This document shows, piece by piece, positions 6,639 through 15,000 of a stretch of 64,000 nt of DNA. The DNA is from Microbacterium oleivorans (GTDB lineage: Bacteria > Actinomycetota > Actinomycetes > Actinomycetales > Microbacteriaceae). The stretch lies in contig NZ_JAMBOV010000004.1 in assembly GCF_023715745.1 (NCBI RefSeq), forward strand, positions 248,001 through 312,000. The letters run 5' to 3'. Position 1 is the first letter of the stretch. Each line of letters starts with the position of its first letter. The position numbers were made by a program, and so were the translations under genes. Under the pieces are notes generated by a model. It did not search any database. It had not been told where the DNA came from and saw only the letters and a list, made by a program, of their open reading frames with translations.

Positions 6639-8438
6639 TCAGCCGAGGCCGGCGACGGTGGCGTCGGGCTCGCACGAGGTGCGCACGATCGGCGTGAGAC
6701 CGGCATCGGCGGTGGGGGTGACCCAGGCCTCGGCGTTCCGGATGTCGGTGTCGCCGATGACATCGATCGTCACCGTCTGAGTAGCGCCGGGCTCGAGGTC
6801 GATGGAATACGACAGCACCTGGCGATCACCGACCATGCCGCCACCGAAGCCGCGCCCTGTCGTGATTGCGGAGGAGGCGACCGCGAAACCCTCCGGCAGG
6901 TAGACCTCGCCGACGACCCGGGCGGTGCCGCCGGGGACACCGTAGAAGTCGTCAGCGACGACGTAGGCAGGAAGCGCGGTGGCCGCGTCGGCGGGCGCCG
7001 TGTTGGTCAGGGTCACGCTGAGTTGCAGGGTCCGCGCGCTGCGGCCGCTCGCGCAGCCGGCCCACGCCAGCTTGACGTCCGGCGTGACGTAGTAGTCCAT
7101 CTTCGAACCGCCGCCGTCGTTGAAGTAGACGCCTACCCTGGCGGTGTCCACAGAGTTGCGAGGAGGAGCGCCCGCGAGCGTGGTCCCGGCGAGGATCTCC
7201 TGCTCATCAGCATCAGCGCTCCACAGAGAGAGGCGATGCTCGCTCCCTGCTCGGCCGAGTGCTGCAACCAACTTCGCCGGATCGACGTCGCCGGTCGTCA
7301 GCGCTTCGAAGACAGAACCTGCGGCGGCCGCGAAGAACGCGTCCTGCTCGCGGGGGTCGTCGTACTTCGCGTAGACGTCCGAGAGCAGCAGCTCGACCAC
7401 GTTCTCACTGGTGAGCTCCTCGCCGGTGACGAGCATCACGGGGCCGGTGGCCTGGAGGATGTATGACAGGGCAACCGGATCGATGGCGATCACGCCAGAG
7501 ACGTCCCGGCCCTCTCGTTTCGCGAACTCCTGAGCCAGGCGGGCGCTGAGAGAGAAATCCGGGACCTGCGTCACGTTCTGGAGAAAGCGCCCTGGCTTGG
7601 CCTGATAAATCGTGGCGTATTCGCCGAGGTCCAGCACCGGGTCGGAGTACCGGTCGACGTCAGTCGAGCTCAATTGTCCTGTGAGGGCCAGGCGGCCGTC
7701 TTCTGCCCGAAGGAACGTCGAGGCGCCGACGATTCCTCCGAGCGAGCGCCACTCGGCATTGTTCTGGACGAGCACCATGTGATCGCGAGGCTCGTCGGCG
7801 CCAAGCATCGACGGCAGCAGCTTGCTTGCGCGGGCGAGGGCGTCGGTGCCGGACGCGACCTCTCCCAGCACATCGCCGAGCTGATCGACGGCGCTCTGCA
7901 CCGGGGTGACCAAGGGAGCGCGGTCGATGTCCGCAACGCTGTCGCGAGCGGATGCCGCGACAGCGGCCGCATCCGTGGCGGGCTGCGCGAGCGCTGCGAA
8001 CACCGATGTGTCGATGCGCCCGTCGACGGGGACGAAGGCTTCGACACCGAAACCGTCCGCGACCGAGGCGATCGGACGGACGGTGCCCGTGACCACGTCG
8101 TCGACAGCAGCCGCCGCGTCGCCGAAGGCGGCGAGCTGCGGGCCCAACCAGGCGACGCTCTCGGCGCCCTGCCATATTGGGTCGGACGTCAGCTCCCTCG
8201 CCGTGGCAGTGTGTCGGGCGATCTCGTCGATCGCCTCACCCGCGGCGCTGAGGTCGCCGATGTCCGACGCGATCGCCGGCGCCTGCTTCTGGGCGCTCGC
8301 CAGGTGGTCGTACGCGAGGTACCCGCGCACCGCGATCCACCCGAAGGCAAAGAGCAGGAAGAGGAGTGCGAACCCGACCACCCACACGACGATGCGGCCC
8401 GCGGTGCGGGCGGCAGGGGGCAGGAACGTCTCGGGCAT
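6639..8438 (-). CDS. DUF4012-family membrane-anchored protein
   Basis: 599 aa. One N-terminal transmembrane segment (~15-40) is followed by a helical region and then the DUF4012 core, recognised by NNAEWRSLGGIVGA (family pattern NNAE-R--GG--G). Homologues are often encoded in actinobacterial EPS clusters and have a LytR-CpsA-Psr-like context, but no reaction is established. The bulk should lie outside the membrane. ATG 8438 is preferred over 8468 because TAGGAT ends 7 nt before it. It sits at the end of the minus-strand signalling/EPS block, downstream of the GGDEF-like gene. A role in polymer attachment or export is inference. Confidence 0.82.
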   Translation of the reverse strand: MPETFLPPAARTAGRIVVWVVGFALLFLLFAFGWIAVRGYLAYDHLASAQKQAPAIASDIGDLSAAGEAIDEIARHTATARELTSDPIWQGAESVAWLGPQLAAFGDAAAAVDDVVTGTVRPIASVADGFGVEAFVPVDGRIDTSVFAALAQPATDAAAVAASARDSVADIDRAPLVTPVQSAVDQLGDVLGEVASGTDALARASKLLPSMLGADEPRDHMVLVQNNAEWRSLGGIVGASTFLRAEDGRLALTGQLSSTDVDRYSDPVLDLGEYATIYQAKPGRFLQNVTQVPDFSLSARLAQEFAKREGRDVSGVIAIDPVALSYILQATGPVMLVTGEELTSENVVELLLSDVYAKYDDPREQDAFFAAAAGSVFEALTTGDVDPAKLVAALGRAGSEHRLSLWSADADEQEILAGTTLAGAPPRNSVDTARVGVYFNDGGGSKMDYYVTPDVKLAWAGCASGRSARTLQLSVTLTNTAPADAATALPAYVVADDFYGVPGGTARVVGEVYLPEGFAVASSAITTGRGFGGGMVGDRQVLSYSIDLEPGATQTVTIDVIGDTDIRNAEAWVTPTADAGLTPIVRTSCEPDATVAGLG

Positions 8439-8445
8439 CGGCACG

Positions 8446-8451
8446 ATCCTA
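8446..8451 (-). promoter_or_regulatory. -10 element for a leaderless DUF4012 mRNA
   Basis: TAGGAT on the minus strand, ending 7 nt before ATG 8438. The spacing would put the first transcribed base at or next to the A of the start codon. No clear -35 box is visible. Confidence 0.45.
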
Positions 8452-8474
8452 CGGTGACGAACGCGCAATCCTGA

Positions 8475-9605
8475 TCAGGGAGCGAAGACTGCGCGCTCCC
8501 ACCGGTCGCCGCCCGACACCTGGGCGTGGGCGGCGGCCTCTCCTGCAGCCGCGCGGAGGCGATCGAGGTCCCAGTCGGCCAGGGGAGCGGCCGCGACTCC
8601 GATGCTCGCCGAGAGCCGCACCGGGACCGCCTGCTGGTCCGTGAAGGTCCCGATGCGCTCCAGCAGCTGGGACATCAGTCCGCGCACGGCGGTGTCGGGA
8701 CGCGGGATCAGGACGAGGACCTGTGTCCGTGACACGGCATGGAGGTCTGCTTCGGGAGGCATCACGTCGCGGATGTCGCTCGCGAACCGGGCCGTCACAC
8801 GGTGGAAGGCGCGGCCGCTGGAGGCGTCGAGCAGCTCGCCCGGGTCGTCGAGACGGATGTCGAGAAGCGACCACCAGCGGTCGTCGGCGGCCTTCGCGCG
8901 GGCCAGGCGATCACGCGCGACCGCGGAGAAGTCCAGCGTCTGCTGGGGGTCCGTGCCCTGCGATCCGCGTCGCACCAGGTAGAGCAGGGTGACGAGCGCG
9001 CACACAAGGTAGAGCAGGGCGACGAGCTCGTTCAGGGAGTAGAGCCCGGACATGTCCGCCTCCGACTGCCCGCCCTGACCGTTCACCCACCGCACGACGC
9101 CGTCGATCCCCACGAGGAGCGCGAGCCCCACGAATCCGACCGATGCCACGAGAAGCGGGAGCGACATCTCCAGCTCTGGCTTGCGCAGACGAACGAGCTC
9201 CCACACGGTCAGTCCCGCGACGACGGCGCCCACGGCGAACGCGACGCGGAAGACCAGACCGTACACGTCCGTCTCAGCGGTGAGGCCCAGTGCCACGGTG
9301 AGCACGCTGAAGACCGCGATCGTGGGAATCAGCATGATCGGCTCGCGTCCCCGGCGCGCTCGCAGGCCCACCCAGATGAAGCCGGATGCGCAGAGGATCG
9401 GGCCGTGAGCGGCCGCTCGGACGAGACTCGAATCGACCTGGTCAGCGGCGACGAGCAGGTAGCAGCTCAGCATGGCGACGGCGAAGCCCGAGGACCAGAT
9501 CGCGGCGGCTCGCCCGGGGAAGGACAGGAACCCGAGGCCGATCATCATGATCGTGCAGGCGGTGGCGAAGGCCACCAGCACGATCGTCACGTCGACGTGC
9601 GTCAT
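8475..9605 (-). CDS. Multi-TM protein with a degenerate GGDEF domain
   Basis: 376 aa. About seven hydrophobic segments fill residues 1-225, followed by a cytoplasmic domain resembling a diguanylate cyclase: a central beta-strand hairpin and the closing SASIGVA motif of GGDEF domains. At the position of the GG(D/E)EF signature the sequence reads AVSRTQVLVL, so the catalytic and metal-binding residues are missing. It is unlikely to make c-di-GMP and may bind nucleotide or act structurally. Its ATG overlaps the stop of the histidine kinase (ATGA at 9602-9605), so the two are translationally coupled and probably form one signalling unit. Confidence 0.75.
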   Translation of the reverse strand: MTHVDVTIVLVAFATACTIMMIGLGFLSFPGRAAAIWSSGFAVAMLSCYLLVAADQVDSSLVRAAAHGPILCASGFIWVGLRARRGREPIMLIPTIAVFSVLTVALGLTAETDVYGLVFRVAFAVGAVVAGLTVWELVRLRKPELEMSLPLLVASVGFVGLALLVGIDGVVRWVNGQGGQSEADMSGLYSLNELVALLYLVCALVTLLYLVRRGSQGTDPQQTLDFSAVARDRLARAKAADDRWWSLLDIRLDDPGELLDASSGRAFHRVTARFASDIRDVMPPEADLHAVSRTQVLVLIPRPDTAVRGLMSQLLERIGTFTDQQAVPVRLSASIGVAAAPLADWDLDRLRAAAGEAAAHAQVSGGDRWERAVFAP

Positions 9606-11239
9606 CGCTCGCCCCCCTCCTCACGACCTGCGGCGGGGAGACGGACCGTGACGGTCGTCCCGCGTCCGAGAGCGCTCTCCACGGCGATGCTACCCCCGTG
9701 CGCCTCGACGATATCGCGCGTGATGCCCATGCCGAGGCCCGTGCCGGGGACGGAGCCCTCCTGCGCATTCTGGGCGCGGAAGTACGGGGTGAACACCCGC
9801 TCGACGTCTTCTGACGTCATGCCGATGCCCTCGTCGGCGATCGAGATCACGACCCATCCGTCGTCGTCGAGGCCCGCGACGACGCGGAGCGTGCCGCGGT
9901 CGCTGTACTTGATGGCGTTGCTCATGATGTTGTCGACGACCTGCCGCAGGCGGAACTCGTCGCCGTCGACGGGGAGGGGGCGGGCGACGATCGGGTCGAT
10001 CGAGAGGGCAGACGCGGATGCCGCCGGCTCGAACGCTTCGATGGAGGCCTCGACCAGCTGGGCGGCGTCGAACTCCGCGTGCTGGTCGGCGGCATCCGTC
10101 GACTGCGCGAGCAGACCCTGGATCAGGGTGAGCATCCGCTCGCTCGCCGACTCGATGACATCGAGATGGTCGCGCTGGCCCGGGGTCAGATTCGACCCTT
10201 CGAGCAGCAGGTCTGCGTGGCCGAGGATCACCGTGAGCGGATTGCGCAGCTCGTGCGCCACCACGCGGGTGACGTGCGGCCGCTCGCGCTGGGCTTCGGC
10301 GACGGCGGTGAGATCCGCCAGCTCGATCACGGCCGTCGGCTGGCCGAGGGAGTTCGGCGCCGCGTCGCTGATGGACAGCCCGAGGGCGCGCCAGGTGCCG
10401 CTGCGGTCGAAGAGCCACAGACGTTCGTTCTCGACCACTTCGCCGCGGCTGGCCCGCGCGATGGCCGTCTCGGAGGGGCTGAGGGCGCGTCCTCGATAGT
10501 CGGAGTACTCGACGGCGCCGCCGAGCGGGAAACGGAGATCCTGCGTATCGAGGGAGTACAGCGCGCGGTAGGCGGCGTTGGCGGACACGATCTCGCCGCC
10601 GCGGGTCACCCGGGCGAGGGCGACGGAGATCGAGTCGAAGACCGCGTTGACACGCTGTTCGGCCGAGTGAACGCGGGAGACGGTCGCGGTCAGCCGCTGC
10701 GCCTGATTGCGGGCGAGGATGCGGAACGCCCGCGTGCGCCGCGCGCCGACGGCGATCGTGATGGCGAGGAACGTGAGGGCCAGCACCACGATGAGCAGCT
10801 CGACGATGACACCGGGCGAGAAACCCCAGCGGTCGGGATCGGCGAGGTTCATGACGGCGACGGCGCTGATGGCCAGCACGATCTCGGCCGTGCCGAAGTA
10901 CGTCGCGATCCAGGCGATCGGGAAGAGCCAGAGGTAACCGAGGATCGGTTCGACGAGCGTGAGGAACCCGATCGCGACGATGTCGGCGAGAGGGAGCACG
11001 AACGCCGCGTGTCGAGGGACGCGCGCCCAGGGCGTGACGAGAGTCGCGATCGAAGAGATGATGATGACGAAGACGCCGATGAGGTAGCCGGGGCTCGCCA
11101 TCAAGCCCACGTCGAGGATGCTGACGACGACCGTGATGGCGACGACGCTGAACGTGAAGATCAGCTGCCACTGCCAGACGGACCTCACACGGGTGCCGAT
11201 GAGCTGACTGTCAGCCCAGCGGCTCTCGGTTGTCGGCAT
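9602..11239 (-). CDS. Membrane sensor histidine kinase with a PAS domain
   Basis: 545 aa. Five or six hydrophobic segments (~25-175) are followed by a PAS-like sensor region (~195-320), a HisKA domain with phospho-acceptor His in VAHELRNPLTVILGH, and an HATPase_c domain with N box (NIMSNAIKYS), G1 (IADEGIGM) and G2 (GTGLGMGI). All kinase motifs are intact. No response regulator is adjacent; the downstream partner is the degenerate GGDEF protein. Kinase-competent, signal unknown. Its place between the DUF4012 and WbaP genes suggests control of exopolysaccharide production. Confidence 0.88.
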   Translation of the reverse strand: MPTTESRWADSQLIGTRVRSVWQWQLIFTFSVVAITVVVSILDVGLMASPGYLIGVFVIIISSIATLVTPWARVPRHAAFVLPLADIVAIGFLTLVEPILGYLWLFPIAWIATYFGTAEIVLAISAVAVMNLADPDRWGFSPGVIVELLIVVLALTFLAITIAVGARRTRAFRILARNQAQRLTATVSRVHSAEQRVNAVFDSISVALARVTRGGEIVSANAAYRALYSLDTQDLRFPLGGAVEYSDYRGRALSPSETAIARASRGEVVENERLWLFDRSGTWRALGLSISDAAPNSLGQPTAVIELADLTAVAEAQRERPHVTRVVAHELRNPLTVILGHADLLLEGSNLTPGQRDHLDVIESASERMLTLIQGLLAQSTDAADQHAEFDAAQLVEASIEAFEPAASASALSIDPIVARPLPVDGDEFRLRQVVDNIMSNAIKYSDRGTLRVVAGLDDDGWVVISIADEGIGMTSEDVERVFTPYFRAQNAQEGSVPGTGLGMGITRDIVEAHGGSIAVESALGRGTTVTVRLPAAGREEGGER

Positions 11240-11284
11240 CAGGTGGCTCCGTCGCCAGTGTAGCCACGTGCGGACGGCGCAATG

Positions 11285-12799
11285 TCAGAAGGCGGTCTCA
11301 CCGGGCGCGAGCGCAGCCTTGGCGGTCTTGAACAGGATGACGACGTCGCCCACCAGGGTCCAGTTCTCGACATACGAGAGGTCGAGTCGCACCGACTCCT
11401 CCCACGTCAGCGACGAGCGTCCGCTCACCTGCCAGAGCCCCGTGATGCCGGGCTTCACGAGGAACCGGCGGTGCACGTGGTCGGCGTAGAGCTCGACCTC
11501 GCGGGGGAGGGGCGGCCGGGGGCCGACGAGCGACATCGATCCGCCGATGACGTTGAACAGCTGGGGCAGCTCATCGAGGCTGAGGCGGCGCATGATGCGA
11601 CCGATCGGCGTCACACGCGGATCGTTCTTCATCTTGAACAGGACGGTGTTGCCGGCATCCCGCTCCTGCTCGAGCAGGGCGGCGAGACGCTCCTCCGCGT
11701 CGATGACCATCGAGCGGAACTTCAGCATCGTGAACTCGCGACCGCCGTGACCGACGCGCGTCTGGCGGAACAGGATCGGGCCGGGGCTGGACAGCCGGAT
11801 CGACATCGCGAGGAAGAGCAGGACGGGGCTGATCAGGGCGACGCCGAGCGACGCCGCGGCGACGTCGAGGATGCGCTTGGCGACGCGCTGCCCACCGCTG
11901 AAACGCGGGGTCTCCACGTGGAGCAGTGGCAGGCCGGCGACGGGGCGGCTGCTGATGCGCGGACCGGCGATGTCGGCGATCCCGGGGGCGATCACGAGGT
12001 GCTGCCGGCCAGCTTCGAGGCTCCACGAGATCTGCTTGACCTTGTCGGCGGGCAGCTCATCGGTGCTCGTCACGACGACCGTGTCGGCCTTCGTGACAGC
12101 CATCGCGCTGCTCAGTGCCGAGATCGACCCGATGATCGGGATGTCGGTGCCTTCGATGGTGTCGGCGACCGCGGCGCCGGGGACGCAGGCGCCGACGACG
12201 TGATATCCCGCGCTGGGCGTGCGGATGAGGTCGCCCGCGATGTCGACGACCGACTGGCGCGATCCGATCAGCAGCACTCGGGCCGAGAACCCGCCCGTCC
12301 GTCGCTGGGCGATGAGCCATTGGCGCCAGAGCCAGCGCTCGAAGAGGAGGACGAGGATGCCGAGGGGCAGGCTGAGAAGCAGGAAGCCGCGCGCGACCTC
12401 GATCTGAGTGAGGAAGGCGATGATGGCGATGACACCGAACAGGGTGACGCTCGACCGGGCGATCCGCGCATACTCGGCGGAGCCCGCACCGATCACGCGG
12501 TAGTCGCGGGTGTCGGCGAGGCTGAGGGTCAGCATCCAGACGAGGATGAGGCCGGTCGAGAAGCTCCAGTACGAGATCTCGCCGGCGACGCGGCCGGAGC
12601 TGATGGCGATCTCGGCGGCGCCGAGACCGAACCACGCGATCTGGGTGCCGTAGACGACCCACACGAGGACGAGGAGGTCGCTGATCCACAGGCGCCGGGC
12701 GTAGACGTGACGCCACGAGCCCCGCTGCGGCGTCGGCGTGGTCGCGGCCGGCGTCCGCTCGTCGTGGCCGTCGGCTGTGTCAGTCACCGTGCTCGCCAT
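11285..12799 (-). CDS. Undecaprenyl-phosphate sugar phosphotransferase (WbaP/CpsE type)
   Basis: 504 aa. Four to five N-terminal membrane helices (~35-165), a Rossmann-like middle region (~172-290), one membrane-inserted helix (~310-335) and the bacterial sugar-transferase catalytic domain with LKFRSM, DELPQLFNV and LVGPRPPLPRE. The family transfers a hexose-1-phosphate from a UDP-sugar to undecaprenyl phosphate, starting each EPS repeat unit on the inner membrane face. The ATG at 12799 has a GGGGGGAAG Shine-Dalgarno; the longer frame upstream is Arg-rich shadow. It serves the glycosyltransferases at 19409-29966. The donor is probably UDP-glucose or UDP-galactose, not resolvable here. Confidence 0.9.
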   Translation of the reverse strand: MASTVTDTADGHDERTPAATTPTPQRGSWRHVYARRLWISDLLVLVWVVYGTQIAWFGLGAAEIAISSGRVAGEISYWSFSTGLILVWMLTLSLADTRDYRVIGAGSAEYARIARSSVTLFGVIAIIAFLTQIEVARGFLLLSLPLGILVLLFERWLWRQWLIAQRRTGGFSARVLLIGSRQSVVDIAGDLIRTPSAGYHVVGACVPGAAVADTIEGTDIPIIGSISALSSAMAVTKADTVVVTSTDELPADKVKQISWSLEAGRQHLVIAPGIADIAGPRISSRPVAGLPLLHVETPRFSGGQRVAKRILDVAAASLGVALISPVLLFLAMSIRLSSPGPILFRQTRVGHGGREFTMLKFRSMVIDAEERLAALLEQERDAGNTVLFKMKNDPRVTPIGRIMRRLSLDELPQLFNVIGGSMSLVGPRPPLPREVELYADHVHRRFLVKPGITGLWQVSGRSSLTWEESVRLDLSYVENWTLVGDVVILFKTAKAALAPGETAF

Positions 12800-12884
12800 C
12801 TTCCCCCCAGGAGAGGGCTCCCCCGCCCCTCGCAGGCACCGTACCAGTGACCTGTAACACGCGTGTGTCCGAGACGTGATCGAT

Positions 12885-14543
12885 CTACGCCGTCGTCGGC
12901 GCAGCCGGCAGGCGGAGGGTGGCGACGACACCCTGCCCGGGTGACGAGGTCAGGGTGATGTCGCCGCCGTTGCGGCGGGCGAGGTCGCGGGCGGTGGCGA
13001 GGCCGAGGCCGAGGCCGCTGGCCGTGCGCCCCTCCGCCTCGCGGCCGCGGAAGAAGCGTTCGAAGGCGTGGGCGAGCGTCTCGGGAGACATGCCGGGGCC
13101 GTCGTCGGCCACCACGATCGCGATGTCGTCGCCGATGCGGCTGGCGGACACTTCCACGGTTCCGGCTTCGGCGAACGTGACGGCGTTGGCGACCAGGCTC
13201 CACAGCGCGCGCCGGGCGTCGGCGTCGACGGCGATCACGTGCAGGCCGGTCTTCGTCGTGACGAGCTCCGTGCGCCGCGCGACTGCCTCGGCGTGGTGGG
13301 CCGCGCGCACGTCGCCGACGAGCTCGTCGACGGCGACGCGCACGCGCTCACCCGGCGAGGCCGCTTGCGTCAAGCCGTCGAGGAGGCCGGCGAGGCGGGC
13401 CGCGCCGCGTCGGGTGGCATCGACCCACGATCGCTGTTCCGTCGTGAGATCCGATTCGCTCAGCAGGTCGGCGTACCCGAGCACGTTGGTGACCGGCGTG
13501 CGCAGCTCGTGGCTGGCGGCGGTGACGAAGTCCTCGCGCTGGCGCTCGAGATCGAGTTGGGTAGCCATGGCGGACGCGCGCGCGCGTTCGGCGGCGGCGA
13601 TCTCCTCTGCGGCCCGCACCGCCACCGCGGCGTTCGTGCGACCCTCGAACCGCGCGACCGAGACCAGGACGGTGAACAGCCCGATGGCGCTCATGAACAC
13701 CACGAGAGTGACCGCGGCCTCGGCCGACTGGACGGTGCCCAGACCCGCGGTGCCCCCGGAGGTGAGTGTCAGCAGAAGAGCAGTGACGGAGGTGACGAGG
13801 GACGACCAGATCGCGACGCGGACCGGGAACCGAAGGCATCCGGCCGCCAGGACGGCGAAGGTCAGGAACGACAGCTCGGTGTAGCCGGGCGGGCCGAAGG
13901 CGAGGAGCACCGCGCCTCCGACGACCACCACATGGGCGATGAGTTCGACGGGGCGGACGCGTTTGCCCGTGTCCCGGGGCAGGATCGCGAGGCTCCCGAT
14001 GAGCATCATCGCCGAACTGTGCGAGGCGAAGATCACGATGGACGTCGGGAGGAACGTGCCGCCGCTGACGACGACGTTCGCGGTGGTGATACCGGCGGCG
14101 GCGACCGCAGCGCCGAGGAGGACCGCCCCCACGAATCGCGCAGCGTCGGTCAGCGAGTCGAGTCGGAACCGGGCACCGCGTCGGCGAAGGAGGGCGACGA
14201 CGAGCGCGATCTCGATCGCGTTGAAAAGCCCGTAGAGCAACCACAGCTGCCAGGGTCGCCCGCCGATCGCGTTGGCGAGAGCGGTGAGTCCGAAGATGAG
14301 GGCGATCGCCGTCCACCGGCGCTGGGGTGCGACACGCAGCGCGAACGCGACCGAGACGCCGGCTGCGGGCCACCAGATGGCGATCGGAAGCCCGTTCGCC
14401 TGGAGCCGGACGCCGATGAGCGCGAGGAACACGATGGCCAGCGAATTCAGCGTCCACAACGTGATCCGACGGCCCGATGGGACGGGGCCGAGCCGCTCAC
14501 CCTCGATCCCGATCACGCGTACACCGTACAACCGGTTCGTCAC
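12885..14543 (-). CDS. MASE1-type sensor histidine kinase
   Basis: About 552 aa. The N-terminal half has eight or so hydrophobic segments and the IWWPAAGVSVAFALR pattern of MASE1 sensor domains. It is followed by HisKA (AASHELRTPVTNVLGYADLL, phospho-acceptor His) and HATPase_c (N box LVANAVTFAE, G1 VADDGPGMS, G2 ASGLGLGLATA). The start is uncertain: GTG 14543 is the first usable in-frame start after the divergent promoter, with GTG 14516 as the alternative; neither has a clear Shine-Dalgarno. It is divergent from a stand-alone receiver gene, its likely partner, and upstream of wbaP in the same direction. Confidence 0.82.
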   Translation of the reverse strand: MTNRLYGVRVIGIEGERLGPVPSGRRITLWTLNSLAIVFLALIGVRLQANGLPIAIWWPAAGVSVAFALRVAPQRRWTAIALIFGLTALANAIGGRPWQLWLLYGLFNAIEIALVVALLRRRGARFRLDSLTDAARFVGAVLLGAAVAAAGITTANVVVSGGTFLPTSIVIFASHSSAMMLIGSLAILPRDTGKRVRPVELIAHVVVVGGAVLLAFGPPGYTELSFLTFAVLAAGCLRFPVRVAIWSSLVTSVTALLLTLTSGGTAGLGTVQSAEAAVTLVVFMSAIGLFTVLVSVARFEGRTNAAVAVRAAEEIAAAERARASAMATQLDLERQREDFVTAASHELRTPVTNVLGYADLLSESDLTTEQRSWVDATRRGAARLAGLLDGLTQAASPGERVRVAVDELVGDVRAAHHAEAVARRTELVTTKTGLHVIAVDADARRALWSLVANAVTFAEAGTVEVSASRIGDDIAIVVADDGPGMSPETLAHAFERFFRGREAEGRTASGLGLGLATARDLARRNGGDITLTSSPGQGVVATLRLPAAPTTA

Positions 14544-14625
14544 AACGGGCGTTTCGCACGAACGGCGAAGTGTAATGTCAGCAGCATCGCCGACGTTCGG
14601 GTTCGGCAGGACACGAGGTGACCGC

Positions 14626-14991
14626 GTGGCGCACGTGCTGGTCGTGGAGGACGACGTCGATGTGGCGTCCTTGCTGCAGCAGGTGCTCGCGCGCGTCGGC
14701 CACGAGGTCGACGTCGCCCACGACGGCGGCGCGGGATTGGATGCCGCGCACGCCCGGCATCCGGATGTGGTCATCCTGGACTGGATGATGCCGATCAAGT
14801 CGGGCATCGAGGTGTGCTCGGAGCTGCGGTCGGACCCGGGTTTCGCCGACACGCGCATCATGATGCTGACGGCCCGCTCGTCGCCGCAGGACGTCTCGCG
14901 CGCGAAGGCGGCGGGAGTCGACGACTACGTCACGAAGCCGTTCACGCCGCGGCAGCTGCGCGAGCGGATCGAGACGCTCCTCGCCTGCTGA
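14626..14991 (+). CDS. Stand-alone receiver-domain response regulator
   Basis: 121 aa, a single CheY-like receiver domain: acidic pair in VVEDDVD, phospho-acceptor Asp in VILDWMMP, Thr in MLTAR and Lys in VTKPFTP. No output domain is present, so it must act by protein contact or phosphotransfer. GTG 14626 is preferred because GAGGTGA lies just before it; an in-frame ATG at 14575 would add 17 residues. It is divergent from the MASE1 kinase and convergent with the kinase-like protein at 15001. Pairing with the MASE1 kinase is inference from position. Confidence 0.85.
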   Translation: MAHVLVVEDDVDVASLLQQVLARVGHEVDVAHDGGAGLDAAHARHPDVVILDWMMPIKSGIEVCSELRSDPGFADTRIMMLTARSSPQDVSRAKAAGVDDYVTKPFTPRQLRERIETLLAC

Positions 14992-15000
14992 GCGACCGCG

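Noticed and set aside
10079..11263. Long plus-strand frame opposite the PAS kinase (and a similar one at 8739-10499)
   Set aside because: No motifs, no ribosome-binding site, and it covers the conserved kinase frame.
11282..12850. A 522-codon plus-strand open frame opposite wbaP
   Set aside because: Composition is Asp/Glu/Arg/His-biased shadow sequence; the minus-strand frame carries the complete sugar-transferase domain.
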